Part shown: positions 47,958-59,838 of the stretch, in pieces
Position numbering within the stretch: the first letter of the stretch is position 1
Layout of the letters: each line of letters begins with the position of its first letter
Source of the DNA: Talpa occidentalis
Lineage: Eukaryota; Chordata; Mammalia; Eulipotyphla; Talpidae
Direction of reading: 5' to 3'
DNA length: 64,000 bases
Assembly (NCBI RefSeq): GCF_014898055.3
Contig: NW_023601104.1
Coordinates: 87,155,106 to 87,219,105 of the forward strand
Made by a program: the position numbers and the translations under genes
The notes under the pieces: generated by a model
Seen by the model: the letters and a program-made list of their open reading frames with translations, nothing else
What the model was told of the DNA's origin: nothing
The model's database searches: none

Positions 47958-48313
47958 TAAATGCTGCCTGCCTCTAGCAGACATCCAAACTCATGTAAAC
48001 AGGATCCCGTTAAACATTATTGTTACTAATGTTATAACTTCAATTTCTATAGTTTTCTAATTTTTTTCTTTACTCCAGTCTCATCACACATTTTTTCTGT
48101 TTTTATTCTAGTTACAAGTTCTTAATAACAAATGTATTCAAAGGTTTAAAAAGTTTCTTTTTCATATATTAAAGAATCTTTCATAATACTTACCATTAAA
48201 TTGATACCCATAAATTACTATCCTATTGAATTCATCTCACATCACATGTGTAAACACTAAAACCTATTGAAAATTTAAATGCTAAATATATCACATTCCC
48301 ATGCTACTTAATT
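47958..48313. other. Unique non-coding DNA
   Basis: AT-rich spacer between an L1 and a SINE; nothing recognised. Confidence 0.45.
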
Positions 48314-48325
48314 TTAATAACAAGA

Positions 48326-48591
48326 GGGCCTCCCCTGGTGGCACATCTGTTGAGTGCTGGGCTGTGAAGCTGCCCGCAGCCTCTGCAGCGCCGGTTCGAT
48401 CCCCGGCCACGGGCGAGGGTCCCACATGGCGCGCAGACCTCTCCTGCTGCCCGCTGCTCCCCTCAGCAGTGTATTTGGTCAGTCTGCCTATTCTGTTCCC
48501 CACTCTGGCTCTGGTGAATTCTCTTACCCTCCCGCACTTCTGACTGTACCCGGTGCTTGTACAAATAAATAATTAAATCTTTAAAAAAAAA
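48326..48591 (+). mobile_element. tRNA-derived SINE, younger short subfamily
   Basis: Forward copy with box B 'ggttcgatccccggccacgg', short central block and 'ggtcagtctgcc' marker. The target-site duplication is ttaataacaaga at 48314-48325 and ttagtaacaaga at 48592-48603. Confidence 0.94.
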
Positions 48592-48603
48592 TTAGTAACA
48601 AGA

Positions 48604-51600
48604 ATTCAGTATTCATAGCTTACAAAATAATCTGATTTCTCAAAATCACAGGTTGGTTCATTTACAACGAATTGCTTGAGTGTATAGAATTTAATTTTCA
48701 TTTGTAACCTAATGCCATGTAAGAGAAATGTCCACTACAGTTATATTGGTATGTGAATATTTCAGAGTAATAGATGACTGAATCAGCTTTTAAATCACTG
48801 ATGTAACCAGTGGGCTTATTTTGACCACTGCTGGAATGATATTAACTAAGGAAAAGAGAATTGTTTACTTAATAGTACATGTTAATATGTTTTGTTTTGT
48901 TTTTTCTTTTGAGGTTGGGTAATAATTATATGAAAATATCATCTAGATTGGGTTTCAAGGATAAAAGAAGAATTTAAATATCCCAAATTTTTGTGCGAAC
49001 TTTATTTTAGTTTTTAGAAACTTACAAGTTTCTTGAATTCATCAGGGAGTTTCTTGATTGGGTCCATAGAGAGAAAAACCACATGATTAACACATTAAAT
49101 CCACTCTTAAATAGACTTATCTACCTAAAACAAATTCAAAATGTTTTGTTACCAGGATACCTAATTCTCGTGTTGTTCCTAGAACTATAACATCTCAGGA
49201 ATATGTGACTCAAAGTTACAGACACTGCGATTGAGCAAGTCACTGATGGAAAAGAAAAGAAAAACAAAAGCCCAAACCTCAAGCCAATTAAAATCAACAA
49301 GCAATTAAAACCACATAGAAAATTGCCAGCTCAAATCCTAGGCCTATATAGATATACCTCATCTTGATGTTCTTTAATAAAGCTTTTGCATGTGTGAAAT
49401 TGTTTTACTAGACTCTTTATTAATGACCTATTTCTAGGATTTTGTTTCTTTCTTAGTAGCCAAAGATAGGATTCCCCTACCTTAAAAAACAAAGTTTCTT
49501 ATTGGCAGTTAAAGGATTACCTTTGCCATTTGAATTGATGGTCCTCTCTCAGAGGAAACTTTTTGTCATTCCATCCATGACATATGAAAAATATAAACAA
49601 ATATCCTCCCAAAAAAGGAAAGGAAATGCATTTGGTCAAATGTCTGCTGTGCTGGATAGTTAGTACACTGTGCAATTAGTTCTCAAAATACACCTGAATA
49701 TTCTTATGTGTATTTTACAGACAAAGAAACCAGCCATTACTGGTTAGGGCATAACTTTCACACAGCTCCCTTTGCTAAGCCCAGGATTAGAATTCATACC
49801 TCACTGAGAAGTCAAAGCCTAATTCTTTCAAATGTTGCTGAAGAAGGAAATGTAAAATTCTCTTGAAAGAAGAAAAGTGAATTGTTGGAACCATTGTACT
49901 AGTTAAGAATCTTGGCTGAAGTGACAGTATACCTGGTTAAAACAAACAAACAAACAAACAACAAAATTGGCCTAAAACAAAATCAGAGGAGAGGGATGGT
50001 GTGGGGTGGTGTTCATTTACTGATTTAGGAACTAAGCATACCAATGTAATCTTCCTAAACATACCAATGTAATCTAACTATAGGATAAAAATTCATTTGT
50101 GGTGTTCAAAATCTTATTCCATTGACTCTTTAGCTTTAGTATATTTAAAGCTTCTCTTTATGTTAACTTCATTCTCAGCCAGGCTGTCTCTAAAAAGTGA
50201 CAACATGGCTCCAGTAGCTGTAGGTTCATAGCCTGCCAAGCAAAAACTGACTTCCTAGTAGTGCCAGTAAAAGTGCTGGGGCTGATTGGCTTGACATTGA
50301 CTTACTTGATCATGTTTACTCCCCTTAAGCCATTCCCAGTTGAGGGACTCTCATTGACCAATTTTCAGTCCCTTGGCCAGAGCTAAAACCAGACAAAGGC
50401 ATTAGCTTTACAAGAATTTTATAGGATGAATGTGGAGAAGGATGGTTGCCCAAGCACACCTGGACACTCTCTTTGGGCAAAAGGGGAAAGTGAATACAAG
50501 ACAGATAAAAATAATAAACATCCATTCTTGCTATATTTCACGCTAGGAACTGAACCTATTAAAGCAATGCCATTTCACATTTTGAAATTGGTTTAAATAA
50601 GTTAAGAGATAATATCTTTGCGTCTCCTATAATGTAACCAATTTTGTAAAGTGTTTTTTTAATTTGATACTTGATGCCATGTTTAAAGGCATTCAAGTAA
50701 GATAAACAAAGTACATATTATGTTGAAAATTCAAGATGATACCAGTAAACAGGAAAATATTATCAGCATTCACTCTTTGGGATAACAAATGCATTTATTA
50801 TGTTTCTAAATAAAACCTCAAACATAAGTTTATAATTATCTGCTTATTCAAAGGGAAAGTTCCTTGTGGAGGTTAGTTTGAACTGTCAGAGCACCACACG
50901 AGTTTATAACAATATAAAGTTTTCCAAATTTTTTGCCCTTGCAATCTAAACTTTTTTGCTATTATGCTTGCTCTTGAGAACTAAAGTACTTTCAATAGAG
51001 TTGTGACGAGGAGATTTTGAACATGTTTAAACACATAAACAGCCTGAGTGAAGCAAATATGTTAGGTTTTTTTAAAAAGTCTTTAAGAGAAATCAAATGC
51101 AATCTGTGATATGGGGCTTTCATTTTATAGCCTTGGTGTGGTTATTGCTCTACTTCTATTATGTCTAATACCAAAACTTTGAGTAGCAGTCACTGTGACT
51201 TTATTAAAGGTTTTCTAAATGGACTTCAATTGACTTTCTAAGTATTTTCATTTCTTTCACTTTCTTTTTTCTAGAACTGCCCTTGAACTAATTTTTATGT
51301 TGCTCTTTAATATAATCTAAATAAATATGTAATGTGTTGCACTCATGCCAGCATATCCACAGATATCATTCATCTTATATAGTATTCATTCATGAACTGA
51401 CCCATCAAATATTAATTGAATATCTAAATGTACAACCAGTAGCATTAGTCATGAGATGTGCACATAGGTAAATGATTCAGGTGAGTGATACTACCTTAAG
51501 CATTAATATTTGTTTTAATTGCATCTGAGAGCTTTCAATAATGTTCTTTCAGTTCCTTGTTTTCTCGTACATTCTTAAGCAGAATATCCTGAGCATTTAT

Positions 51601-52462
51601 TTAATGACTTGAGAAAATTATTCTCAGCCTTGATACTTATCCTTTAACACAATAATTGTAATGAGCATCAACTGAGAGTACAGCACTACTTGCTTTTGTA
51701 CTTACGCTCTAACATTTCTTACGTCTCTTTCCTTCTATATTTTTACATGTTGCTTCTTCTAACAATTAGGGTACCTTCTCACTGATTTCCCCAGAATCTC
51801 CATCTGCCCAATGGTGATTGTCATCTTTAAATATGCTTTGACCTAAAAAAAATCTGGTCAGGATTTTATGGAATGTAAGGTTCATTATGCTCTGAGATAA
51901 GCCTTAAGGATTTTACCTGTGAATAAAATGTATGACTTTTTCAACCACAGATTTAAGGGCATCTGTTTTGACTACTCATGTCACTTCACCTGTCTCTTGA
52001 ATGCATGCACATATGTGTGATGGGGGAAAGGTAAATGGGATACCTTTGGAGCGAGAATATCGCTTTCTTTTCATGACTGCAGTCTAAAAGTTGAGAACAT
52101 TAAGCATTTGTAAAAGACACATGGTATTCTGATAATTTCTAAAATTATGGTTTTTTGATGAGTATTTTCAGTATAAAAATTGGAGACAATAATTTGTATG
52201 AAAGTTCTCAGTAGTCATTCAACAAGTGTATCTATAGGTTTTGCTAGAAGGAGAAAGAAATTATCTGAATTTAGAAACTTACATCTGTCATGCGGTTGTG
52301 TTTGTATATTTCTGTAGTTGTGAAACACCTAAGCATAAAATGCAAAATCAATTTTTTTGTGTCCTGGTTTCCTAGAAGCCAGAAATTAAACTTGTTAAAA
52401 ATTCAGGTGAAAAGGTACTAGGCCAATGAGTACTTACTAGTGAAAGCAGATATATTTTTCAT
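48604..52462. other. Longest stretch without recognised interspersed repeats
   Basis: About 3.9 kb of unique-looking AT-rich DNA. Small features: an (AAAC)n run at about 49938-49965, a 24-bp near-duplication containing 'cataccaatgtaatct' at 50034-50076, and a weak reversed-MIR look at about 49700-49800. No open frame above 66 codons and none recognisable. Confidence 0.5.
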
Positions 52463-53008
52463 TTCTTATTGTTACCACAACAAATTACCACAAACTTGCC
52501 AACTTAGTACAATGCAAATTTATTCTCTTATAGTTCTAGAGGTCAGAAATTCAAAGTTCAGTTTGCTGGGTTAAAATTAATTTTAAAATTAAATTTAATT
52601 TAAAATTTAAATTTAATTTTAAAATTAAAATTAAAACTAGCCTCCCTTCCAGTAGGGCTAGTCCCTTCTGGAAGCTCTAAGGAGAGAAACATTTTCCTTG
52701 CTTCTTTCAACTTTTAGTGGTTGTCTGAATTCCTTGGCTTGTGACTCCATCCTCCATCTTCAGAGTACTCTGTCTGTCTCTACTTCTGTCACCACATTGC
52801 CTTTCCTCTCCTGTAGTCATATCTCCCTCTGCCTTCTTTACAAAGACAGTTGTGGTTACATTAGGTTCTACCTAGGTAATTCAGGATAGTATCTTCCTCC
52901 CAAGATCCTTAAAATTTACATTATTTTTATCACATAAAGTAACATATTCAGACGTGCTTAGCAGTAGGACCTGGATTATCATTAGGGGCCATTTTCAGGC
53001 TACCACAA
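52463..53008 (-). mobile_element. MaLR (MLT1-type) LTR, antisense, with an AT-only insertion
   Basis: Reversed MLT1 landmarks: 'accacaacaaattaccacaa', 'ttatagttctagaggtcaga', 'ttccttggcttgtgactcca', 'agttgtggttacattaggtt', 'cccaagatccttaaaattta' and 'ttcaggctaccacaaat'. At 52571-52636 about 66 bp of pure A/T replaces the expected sequence. Confidence 0.8.
52571..52636. repeat. A/T-only, self-complementary low-complexity tract
   Basis: Contains only A and T, built from alternating ttaaaatt, aaattt and taattt modules that are near-palindromic. It sits inside an MLT1 LTR, between 'tttgctggg' and 'actagcctccc'. Confidence 0.9.
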
Positions 53009-53717
53009 ATCCTGTTTAGTATTTTACATCTTTTAAGAGTAATATAAAGCTATTTGACTTTGGCATGAATGATAGAATTAATCTGCTACCTCAAAAATCA
53101 GTTCTGAAGGGAAAAACAATTTAATGCTTATTAGAATATCAAACTTTCAGATATTTGCTTATTTTTAAAAAGGATCCTGCTTTAGGGTAGTGAAATTTTA
53201 AAGGACTGGTAATTGTACAGATGAAAACATCATTCCCAGTCTGTTAAATCATTGGTTTTGAAACCCATTCATCTCTTGAAGATCTGATGAAAACTCTCCT
53301 GAGGCTACAGAGAAATGTACATATGAATAAATAGTAATAGCTTCATAAATCAAGAATTCAAGAGAGACCTGAAGTTCAGATTTGATTCCAACCTATAGGT
53401 GTAAATGTTCTAGATGAATGATTCTGCCAAGATGTAGCCTTAAATTTAGATGTACCAACTCAAACCAATGTCCCTGTATTTTCAAGATATTAGTTCCTTT
53501 CATTTTGCAAGTACTAGTTTCTTGCAAAACTACTTAAAAAGAAAAATACATGTGTAATGGTTATGCATTTTAAATTAATGACTGAGCTTAACTACTTTGC
53601 TCATGCTTTCATTTGTTATCCACATTTCTTATTATGCTCTACAATTTAATCCTTTTTATTCCATGTGTAATTTTGAAGAATAAGATCAGAGGTTTTTGAA
53701 ATCACTAATCTCTATCT
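53009..53717. other. Unique non-coding DNA
   Basis: No repeat or gene recognised. Confidence 0.45.
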
Positions 53718-54006
53718 CAGGGGTCAGAAAACTATGACCTACAGGCTAGTTCTGACTCTGCCTGATTTTGTGCAGCTTGTGAATAAGAGCAATTTTTGTA
53801 TTGTAAAGGTCAAAACAAATCAGAGGTAATTTTTTTGTGGCACATGAAATTATATAAAATTCAGAATTTTACCATCCATTTATTTGTATATTTTCTAAAG
53901 CCTTTTTCCCACTACAGTGACTCAGTTGAGTATTTGAAAAATTGAGCATATGACCTGCAAACCTAAAAGATTTGTTAGCTAATCACTTATAGGAAAAGTT
54001 TCTTGA
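53718..54006 (+). mobile_element. Non-autonomous hAT-type DNA transposon remnant
   Basis: Left end 'caggggtcagaaaactatga' with 'cctacaggctagttctgac' and right end 'ggaaaagtttcttgatctctg' match a common mammalian hAT family whose termini read CAGGGGTCGGCAAAC and its reverse. The middle retains 'attgagcatatgacctgcaa'. The exact family name is uncertain. No transposase remains. Confidence 0.65.
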
Positions 54007-55394
54007 TCTCTGTTCATCACTGGATTCACCAGATGTGTATGGAGTGCCTTCTGTCTGCTTGGAGTCCATGTGATACTCTGGCTTCCTACTCTTCTGCTTC
54101 ATGTCATTGGCAAATCTATTTTGTTTTTGTTATATAAAATATAAATGTAAGTTATAGCATTTTCTATTTCTAACCAGAGTTGAAACAGACAATGCATTAA
54201 ACTTTGAGTAAATGAGATTGACAGGGGACAGGACACCTTGGAGGTCCATTTCAATGAAAGCTAACTCTTTTGAAAATGCTATCCTTGTTTCAAGGCAAAA
54301 CAAGCAAGTAAAATACAAAAAGCAAGAACAAAAAAACACTCCAAACTATTTAGCTATTTTTAGTTGCATAAATCATGCCATGAACGGCTCCCTAAAGTCT
54401 ATCACCACAACTGTGCGCATATGTTTTTCTTTTACCTCATTGTACCTGTCTGCTTTAATTTTAAAAGTGAAGCCAGCAATTCATTTCTCTGACTTCTGTC
54501 CTTTTGCTGCTGCCTTACTTGAAATGAGCAACTGGAGTGGGGGGAAAGGTCAAAACATGCACATACCTGCCCACGAACATCTTGGAAACCAAAGGTCTAA
54601 TTTTAGTCTTCTTTCTCTTGGGGATATTGTAACAGTCACTAACAGGAATTGTTGGGAATTTAATAAAAAAAAATACTGTAAGGTCTGAGTCATTAAAAAA
54701 AAAAGAAGCATGATTTTTATATGACATTGAGTGGAAAAAGAAACCCCCTACAAGTAGCAGAATAAAGTTATCGGTACAAAATGCTGAGGTTAGAGATCTT
54801 TTGAAGCCAAAGCAAAAAAATATATCACAGTACATTTGGAACTTGACATTTGAGAAATAAGAAAACTAATGAATTTCAAAGACTGAACTAGAAATGCAAC
54901 CCATTTTTTGTCTTTTTGATTTTCTCATATGTATCTTTTAAATTGTTAGTATATTACTATAGTCCTTCAAATAGTTTTACCAGATAGTGCTTGAGCTCTA
55001 GAATTTGTTAAATCTCATCTAATATCATCTCATTCGTCTTCAGTTCTGACCATTGATGAGGCAAACCATCATTAGTATAAGAACACAACTTTTGGATAGA
55101 CTTTTTCATTATAAATCCTTCCACAAAGAATTTTAGACAAACCAAATACAGATTTAAGGGAAAGGAGAATAATTATATTAAACATTTTTAACCTGGTTTT
55201 CATTGGACCCACTATGTAATTAATTTAACTCACTTCGAATTCTCATGGGAAATCTGTGCTAAGTTCTTTATTTGCCAGCCTTTCTTAGGTTGGCTTTGCT
55301 TTCTTAACTTACAAAAAATTATCATCAAATATTTAAAGCCTATAGTATACAAAAATCAAAATGATGGAAATTCATGTACCACAATCCCAATATG
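54007..55394. other. Unique non-coding DNA holding the longest non-repeat open frame
   Basis: The 158-codon plus-strand frame at 54212-54688 overlaps minus frames at 54130-54339 and 54515-54835. Its translation has no domain, transmembrane pattern or family that I recognise. I see no supporting splice or promoter context and treat it as probably non-coding. Confidence 0.4.
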
Positions 55395-56702
55395 TTTTTA
55401 TATATTCATTTTTAACTGTGGTAATATTTGGATTCCCTCATTAGGTATTACCACTGTAATGTACTCAGCACCAACTCCCCCACTGACCACCACCATTGTA
55501 CTTCCTTCCCTCTTTGTTCATACGCCTCCTCTCTTCTCTCTCCTCTTTAGTGCTTCAGTTCTCTAGTCATCTGTCAAGGGTTGGTTTTTAAACTAGTCTT
55601 TATATGACTCTTGATATAGTTACTCTGTACTCCGCATTAATGACACCACCTGGTATTTTTCTTTCTTCTTCTGACTTATTTTGCTTAGCATTATCCCTTC
55701 CAACTCCTTCCATGTTTTTGCAAATGCCCTGAGTTTATCTTTTTTGATCACTGAGTAATATTCCATTGTGTATATATACCACATCTTGATCTCCTCATTA
55801 GTTTGGGGGCACTTAAGTTTCCATAATTTAGCTATAGTAAATAGCATTGTAATAAATATGGGAATGCAGGGCCTCCCTGGTGGCGCAGCGGTTGAGCGCT
55901 GGGTTGCGAAGCTGCCCGCGGCCTCTACGGCGCCGGTTCAATCCCCGGCTGCTCCCCGGCCACTGGAGGAGGGTCCCACATGGCGCAGACCTCTCCTGCC
56001 GCCCGCTGCTCCCCTCAGCAGTGTACTTCGGTCCTTCTGCCTGCTTTGCTCCCCGCTCTGGCTCTGGTGAATTCTCTCACCCTCCCGCGCTTCTGACTGT
56101 ACCCAGTGCATGTATGAACAAAGCAAACAAACAAACAAATAAATAAATAAATAAAAATGCCTCTATTAAAAAAATAAATAAATATGGGAATGCAAATTGC
56201 CTTTTGCATATACTTGTTAGATGTATGGTATACAAATATTTTCTAGCATTTAGTAGGGGTTTTTTTGTTTGTTTGTTTGTTTGTTTTAGTTATGGTTTCT
56301 TTCGCTGTGCAGAAGCTTTTTAGTTTGATGTAGTTCCAGTTGTTCATGTTCTCTTTTGTTTTTCTTGCTGTTGGGGATGAATTCCTAAAGGCATCACTGA
56401 AGCTTGTGTCATGAAAGGTCTTGCCTATGTTTTCTTCAATGTATTTTATGGTTTGATTTCAGGTTTTACATCCAAGTCTTTGAACCATTTTGAATTGATT
56501 TTTGTGTATGGTATGAGATCGTGGTCTAGTTTCATTTTTTGCATGCAGAGGCCCAGTTTTCCTCATGCCATTTATTGAAGAGACTATGCTTGTTCCACAG
56601 TATGTGTTTGGCTCCTTTGTCATAGACTAATTGTCCATATATGTTGGGTTTATTTCTGGGCTCTCAACTCTGTTCCATTGTTCTGTGTGTCTGTTTTTCC
56701 AC
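55395..56702 (-). mobile_element. LINE-1, 5'-truncated, antisense, split by a SINE
   Basis: Reversed L1 of about 1 kb excluding the SINE. 3' UTR at 55395-55620, ORF2 C-terminal codons at 55620-55847 (minus frame with TWKELEGIMLSKISQ). After the SINE, upstream ORF2 sequence at 56195-56702 ('tttctttcgctgtgcagaag', 'gtatgagatcgtggtctagt', 'tgttccattgttctgtgtgt'). About 240 bp of ORF2 between the two parts appear missing, so the copy is also internally deleted. Confidence 0.9.
55869..56176 (+). mobile_element. tRNA-derived SINE, younger long subfamily, compound tail
   Basis: Forward copy with box A 'tggcgcagcgg', box B-like 'ggttcaatccccg' (GGTTCAATCCC), long centre 'ctgctccccggccactgg' and 'cggtccttctgcc'. 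The perfect 18-bp target-site duplication aataaatatgggaatgca lies at 55851-55868 and 56177-56194. The tail is unusual: AAAC repeats, AAAT repeats, then a short non-A stretch 'atgcctctatt' before the last A-run. Confidence 0.95.
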
Positions 56703-57310
56703 AACCCTGATTAAACCGATGATAATTTTTTCCTCATTCTTGCTGAAACACTGTTATTTTGTTAATACCTTCAACATATCTCTTTCTCTTCTTTCAGCCT
56801 TTAGTTGCGACCACTATCCTGAGCTGAGTATGTGTAAATGTTGTGTGTATAGTTATAGTTTACTATCTATGGATGAGTCCATAACTTGTTTGCATTTATT
56901 TGTATATTTTTACTCTCTGCATATTTGGAAGCATTCTATTTTTATAGTTTTATTACACCTGTGCAACTATAGCTACTTGATGTAAAGCTTAACAGTGATT
57001 CAGTGTCTCTGTCCTCAACCATTAACAAGACATTAGCATCCTTTTACTCTTTTCACTCACCTCATCCCCATTTTGCATGTTAGGACCAACTAAACGTTTT
57101 TCAGACTTAAGTTACTTCTTGTTGTAAATCTCATTGCTTATTTTGCTATACCAATATATTTACCATTTTCGTTGCTCATCATTTTCTCTGTAGTCTCTTA
57201 CGCATTTCCTTGTTACTGAATTCATTTAGTGATTTTTTTCATTAAGTGGTAAATTCTTTGTCTTGCAAATATATTTTATTTTGTCTTCATTAATAACTGA
57301 TTGTTTTCTG

Positions 57311-57593
57311 GGGACCTCCTTGGTGGCGCAAGGTGTTAAACACAGCACTGTGAAGCTGTCCACAGCCTCTGCACCATGATTTTGATGATCTCGGATGGCC
57401 AGGAAGCTACTCACATGATGCAGCAAAACTCTCCTGTCTCGCCTGCTGCTCCCCTCAGCAGTGTATTTCAGTCAGTCTGCCTGTTCTGTTGCCCACTCTA
57501 TCTCTGGTGAATCCTCTCACCCTCTGCACCTCTGGCCTGAACCCCATTTCTTGTATGCGTAAATAAATAAGTCTTTAAAAAAATGATTGTTTT
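57311..57593 (+). mobile_element. tRNA-derived SINE, older subfamily
   Basis: Forward copy: gggacctccttggtggcgca head, degraded box B region, 3' part 'cttgtatgcgtaaataaata'. Duplication tgattgttttc at 57298-57308 and 57594-57604. The middle has a small rearrangement ('gatgatctcggatggccagg'). Confidence 0.93.
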
Positions 57594-57868
57594 CCTAGTA
57601 GAGAATTCTAAGACAACAGTTATGTTCTCTCAACACTGTGAAGGTAATCTATTATCTTCCCATCTCTGTATTGCCACTGTTATCATCTCTCAACTCGTAG
57701 TTTCATTACAAATGAATTATCTTAACTTTTTTGTTCCTCAAAGATCATTTTTGCCCATGGTATTCTGTAATTTTTCTTTTATGTGTTTCCATGTGGGCTT
57801 ATTTTTATTTAGTTCATTTGGTTCTCTGTGATTCTTTAAAACTGGAATTTCATTTCTAGAAGATTTTT

Positions 57869-58134
57869 TTTTTTAAAGATTTATTTATTTTTTATTTATA
57901 CAAGCACTGGGTACAGTCAGACGTGCGGGAGGGTGAGAGAATTCACCAGAGCCAGAGCGGAGAGCAGAACAGGCAGACAGACGAAGTACACTGCTGAGGG
58001 GAGCAGCGGGCAGCAGGAGAAGTCTGTGCGCCATGTGGGACCCTTGTCTGATGGCCGGGGATCCAACCGGCGCTGCAGAGGCTGCGGGCAGTTTTGTAAC
58101 CCAGAGCTTAACCGCTGCACCACCAGGGAGGCCC
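57869..58134 (-). mobile_element. tRNA-derived SINE, younger short subfamily
   Basis: Reversed copy with short centre and 'gcagacagacgaag' marker. The perfect target-site duplication catttctagaagattttt lies at 57851-57868 and 58135-58152. Confidence 0.95.
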
Positions 58135-58450
58135 CATTTCTAGAAGATTTTTGACCACTATTTTTAAAATCACTTCTCTATTTTCTTTTCTGCTAGTTAC
58201 TAAAACTCCTATTAGCCACACGTTGGAATTTCTCATCCTGTTCTTAATATAGCCACATTACTTATTTTTTAATCTTTTTATCCCATGTGCTGTATTCTAC
58301 GTAGTTTCTTCAGCAACTCTTCCAGTTTACCAGTTTTTTTCCCTCTACCTCTGTCTAATCGAAAATCTCTACATTGGAATTTTGGTAGCAATGAGTATAA
58401 TTTTTCATTTCAAGAAGGCTTTTTTTGTTTTGTTTTGTTTTCTATTCCTG

Positions 58451-58857
58451 TGTTTGTGGTAAGTAATTGAGAATTTATTTTATAGACTCTTTGAATTTTT
58501 TATCTTAAGTGTTGGGGGTTTCACTCTTCCTGTTTACTATCATGTAGTTATGAGTTCCCATGGGTACTTCACATACTCAAGCTTGTGAAAGTTTCTCCCC
58601 TTTCCCCACCCCTATCCCTTATGAAAGTTTCTTTACAGAGCAATCTTGTGTTTACTTCTCCCACATGCCTCAGAGGATTGCCCAGTCCAGCCCAATGTTT
58701 CTGCATTAATTCCTTAGATGCAGCACTGCACCCATCTGGACACAGGCACTCTGGTCGGAGAAAAGCTTTCTTATCATTTCTCTGTGTCAGGGAAGATCAC
58801 TTTTAGGATCCTTTTTCACAGTGGCATATCCTTTAGAGCATACTTTTCTCCATTTTA
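58451..58857. other. Unique non-coding DNA
   Basis: No feature recognised; the overlapping short frames at 58585-58806 and 58718-58927 are unsupported. Confidence 0.45.
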
Positions 58858-59010
58858 TCTGTGGACTAGCAGTGTCAGCATTCCTGGGGGCTTGTTAGTG
58901 TTGCAGATTACTAAACTTGCAGAATGAGAATGTTAAGGGGTGAATTGGGGATTCCGGGTTCTAATAATCCCTCCAGAGTGGTTCTTAAGGATGTGGAAGT
59001 TTGGGAAGTA
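58858..59010 (-). mobile_element. MER5A-like (hAT-Charlie) remnant
   Basis: Reversed MER5A order: 'gtcagcattcctgggggctt', 'gttagtgttgcagattact', 'ggattccgggttctaataat', 'ccctccagagtggttctta', 'ggatgtggaagtttgggaag'. Confidence 0.7.
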
Positions 59011-59184
59011 TGTCATGAGAGAAGATTTCCTTTCTCATTCTGAATGGGCCAAAGACCTTATTTCTTGTCACTTAATGGTTATTAAAATTCAAAACTCTGA
59101 CTTTTAGTGTCTATTTTGTCATGTTTGCTAGACCTCTTCACAACCTTATCCTGAATTCAATATCCATGATAACAAACAAATTGT

Positions 59185-59335
59185 TCTCACTTCCCAGGTA
59201 GGAAACAAGGAGGGAGGGCATCAGTGGGCTCAGCTGTAGTGTTGTTAGTGCTTTGGTCATGGGTGTGATCTAGTGACATACACCTGAGGGTTGTGAACCA
59301 ATATTACCTCAGTAAAAACAAATAAGAAAAAGTTG
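59185..59335 (+). mobile_element. LINE-1 3' terminus, sense
   Basis: Contains 'ggtcatgggtgtgatctag', 'acacctgagggttgtgaa' and 'ccaatattacctcagtaaaa', equivalent to the terminal UTR of the L1 at 47.8-47.96 kb. Confidence 0.65.
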
Positions 59336-59446
59336 AAAAATATGGAAGTATTGAACACTTTTAGTTCTTACATGTTGCAGAATGGAATCAAGATAATTCT
59401 GCTCAAGAATGGTTGCTATGTCTTGTGATGGTATGTACACTATGTC

Positions 59447-59565
59447 TAAGTGCTTTATATACATTATTGAATTAAAGCCTTCGAAGTAGATGATTCCCAT
59501 TTTACAAATGAGATAGCGGAAGTACAGACAGTGTAGATCTCTTGCCCAAACCACATGGCTGTTAA
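59447..59565 (-). mobile_element. MIR SINE remnant, antisense
   Basis: Plus strand reads 'gattcccattttacaaatga', 'gatagcggaagtacagacag', then 'tcttgcccaaaccacatgg', a reversed MIR core. Confidence 0.65.
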
Positions 59566-59606
59566 TAAAATTGAGATTTATTGTACATTTATTTTCTTTG
59601 AGCTTT

Positions 59607-59838
59607 AAGCATCAGAATTTTATTTCTCATAGTTCTGGAGCCTGAAACCTTGAGATCAGGGTGCCAGCATTGTCAGTGAGTGCCCTCTTCCAGTCCCAGA
59701 CTTTTCTTTATATCCTCATGTGATGGAAGGGGTAAGCACACTGTGGGATCTCTGTTAGAAGAACACAGATCCCATTCATAGGGCTCCCCTAAGTGCCTCC
59801 CAAGGCCTTATTTCTGAATACCATCACATGGGGCACTA
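59607..59838 (-). mobile_element. MaLR (MST/MLT1-type) LTR fragment, antisense
   Basis: Landmarks 'catagttctggagcctgaaa', 'cttgagatcagggtgccagc', 'agatcccattcatagggct' and 'gaataccatcacatgggg'. It ends abruptly at an L1 insertion at 59839 and no LTR sequence resumes beyond it. Confidence 0.78.

Larger units (their letters stand above)
57060..58450 (-). mobile_element. Old LINE-1 internal or 3' part, antisense, carrying two SINEs
   Basis: Reversed old L1 text: 'atattttattttgtcttcat', 'gagaattctaagacaacagt', 'tctcaacactgtgaaggtaa', then after the second SINE 'ctaaaactcctattagccac' and 'tggaatttctcatcctgttc'. Similarity is diffuse and boundaries are rough. Confidence 0.4.

Noticed and set aside
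53718..54006. An 8-bp target-site duplication for the hAT-type element
   Set aside because: Flanking 8-mers do not match; decay or misplaced ends prevent a call.
54212..54688. 158-codon plus-strand open frame, the longest outside recognised repeats
   Set aside because: No recognisable domain, no supportable splice or promoter context, and competing frames on the other strand. A frame of this length is plausible by chance in 64 kb. Conservation or transcript data would be needed to revive it.
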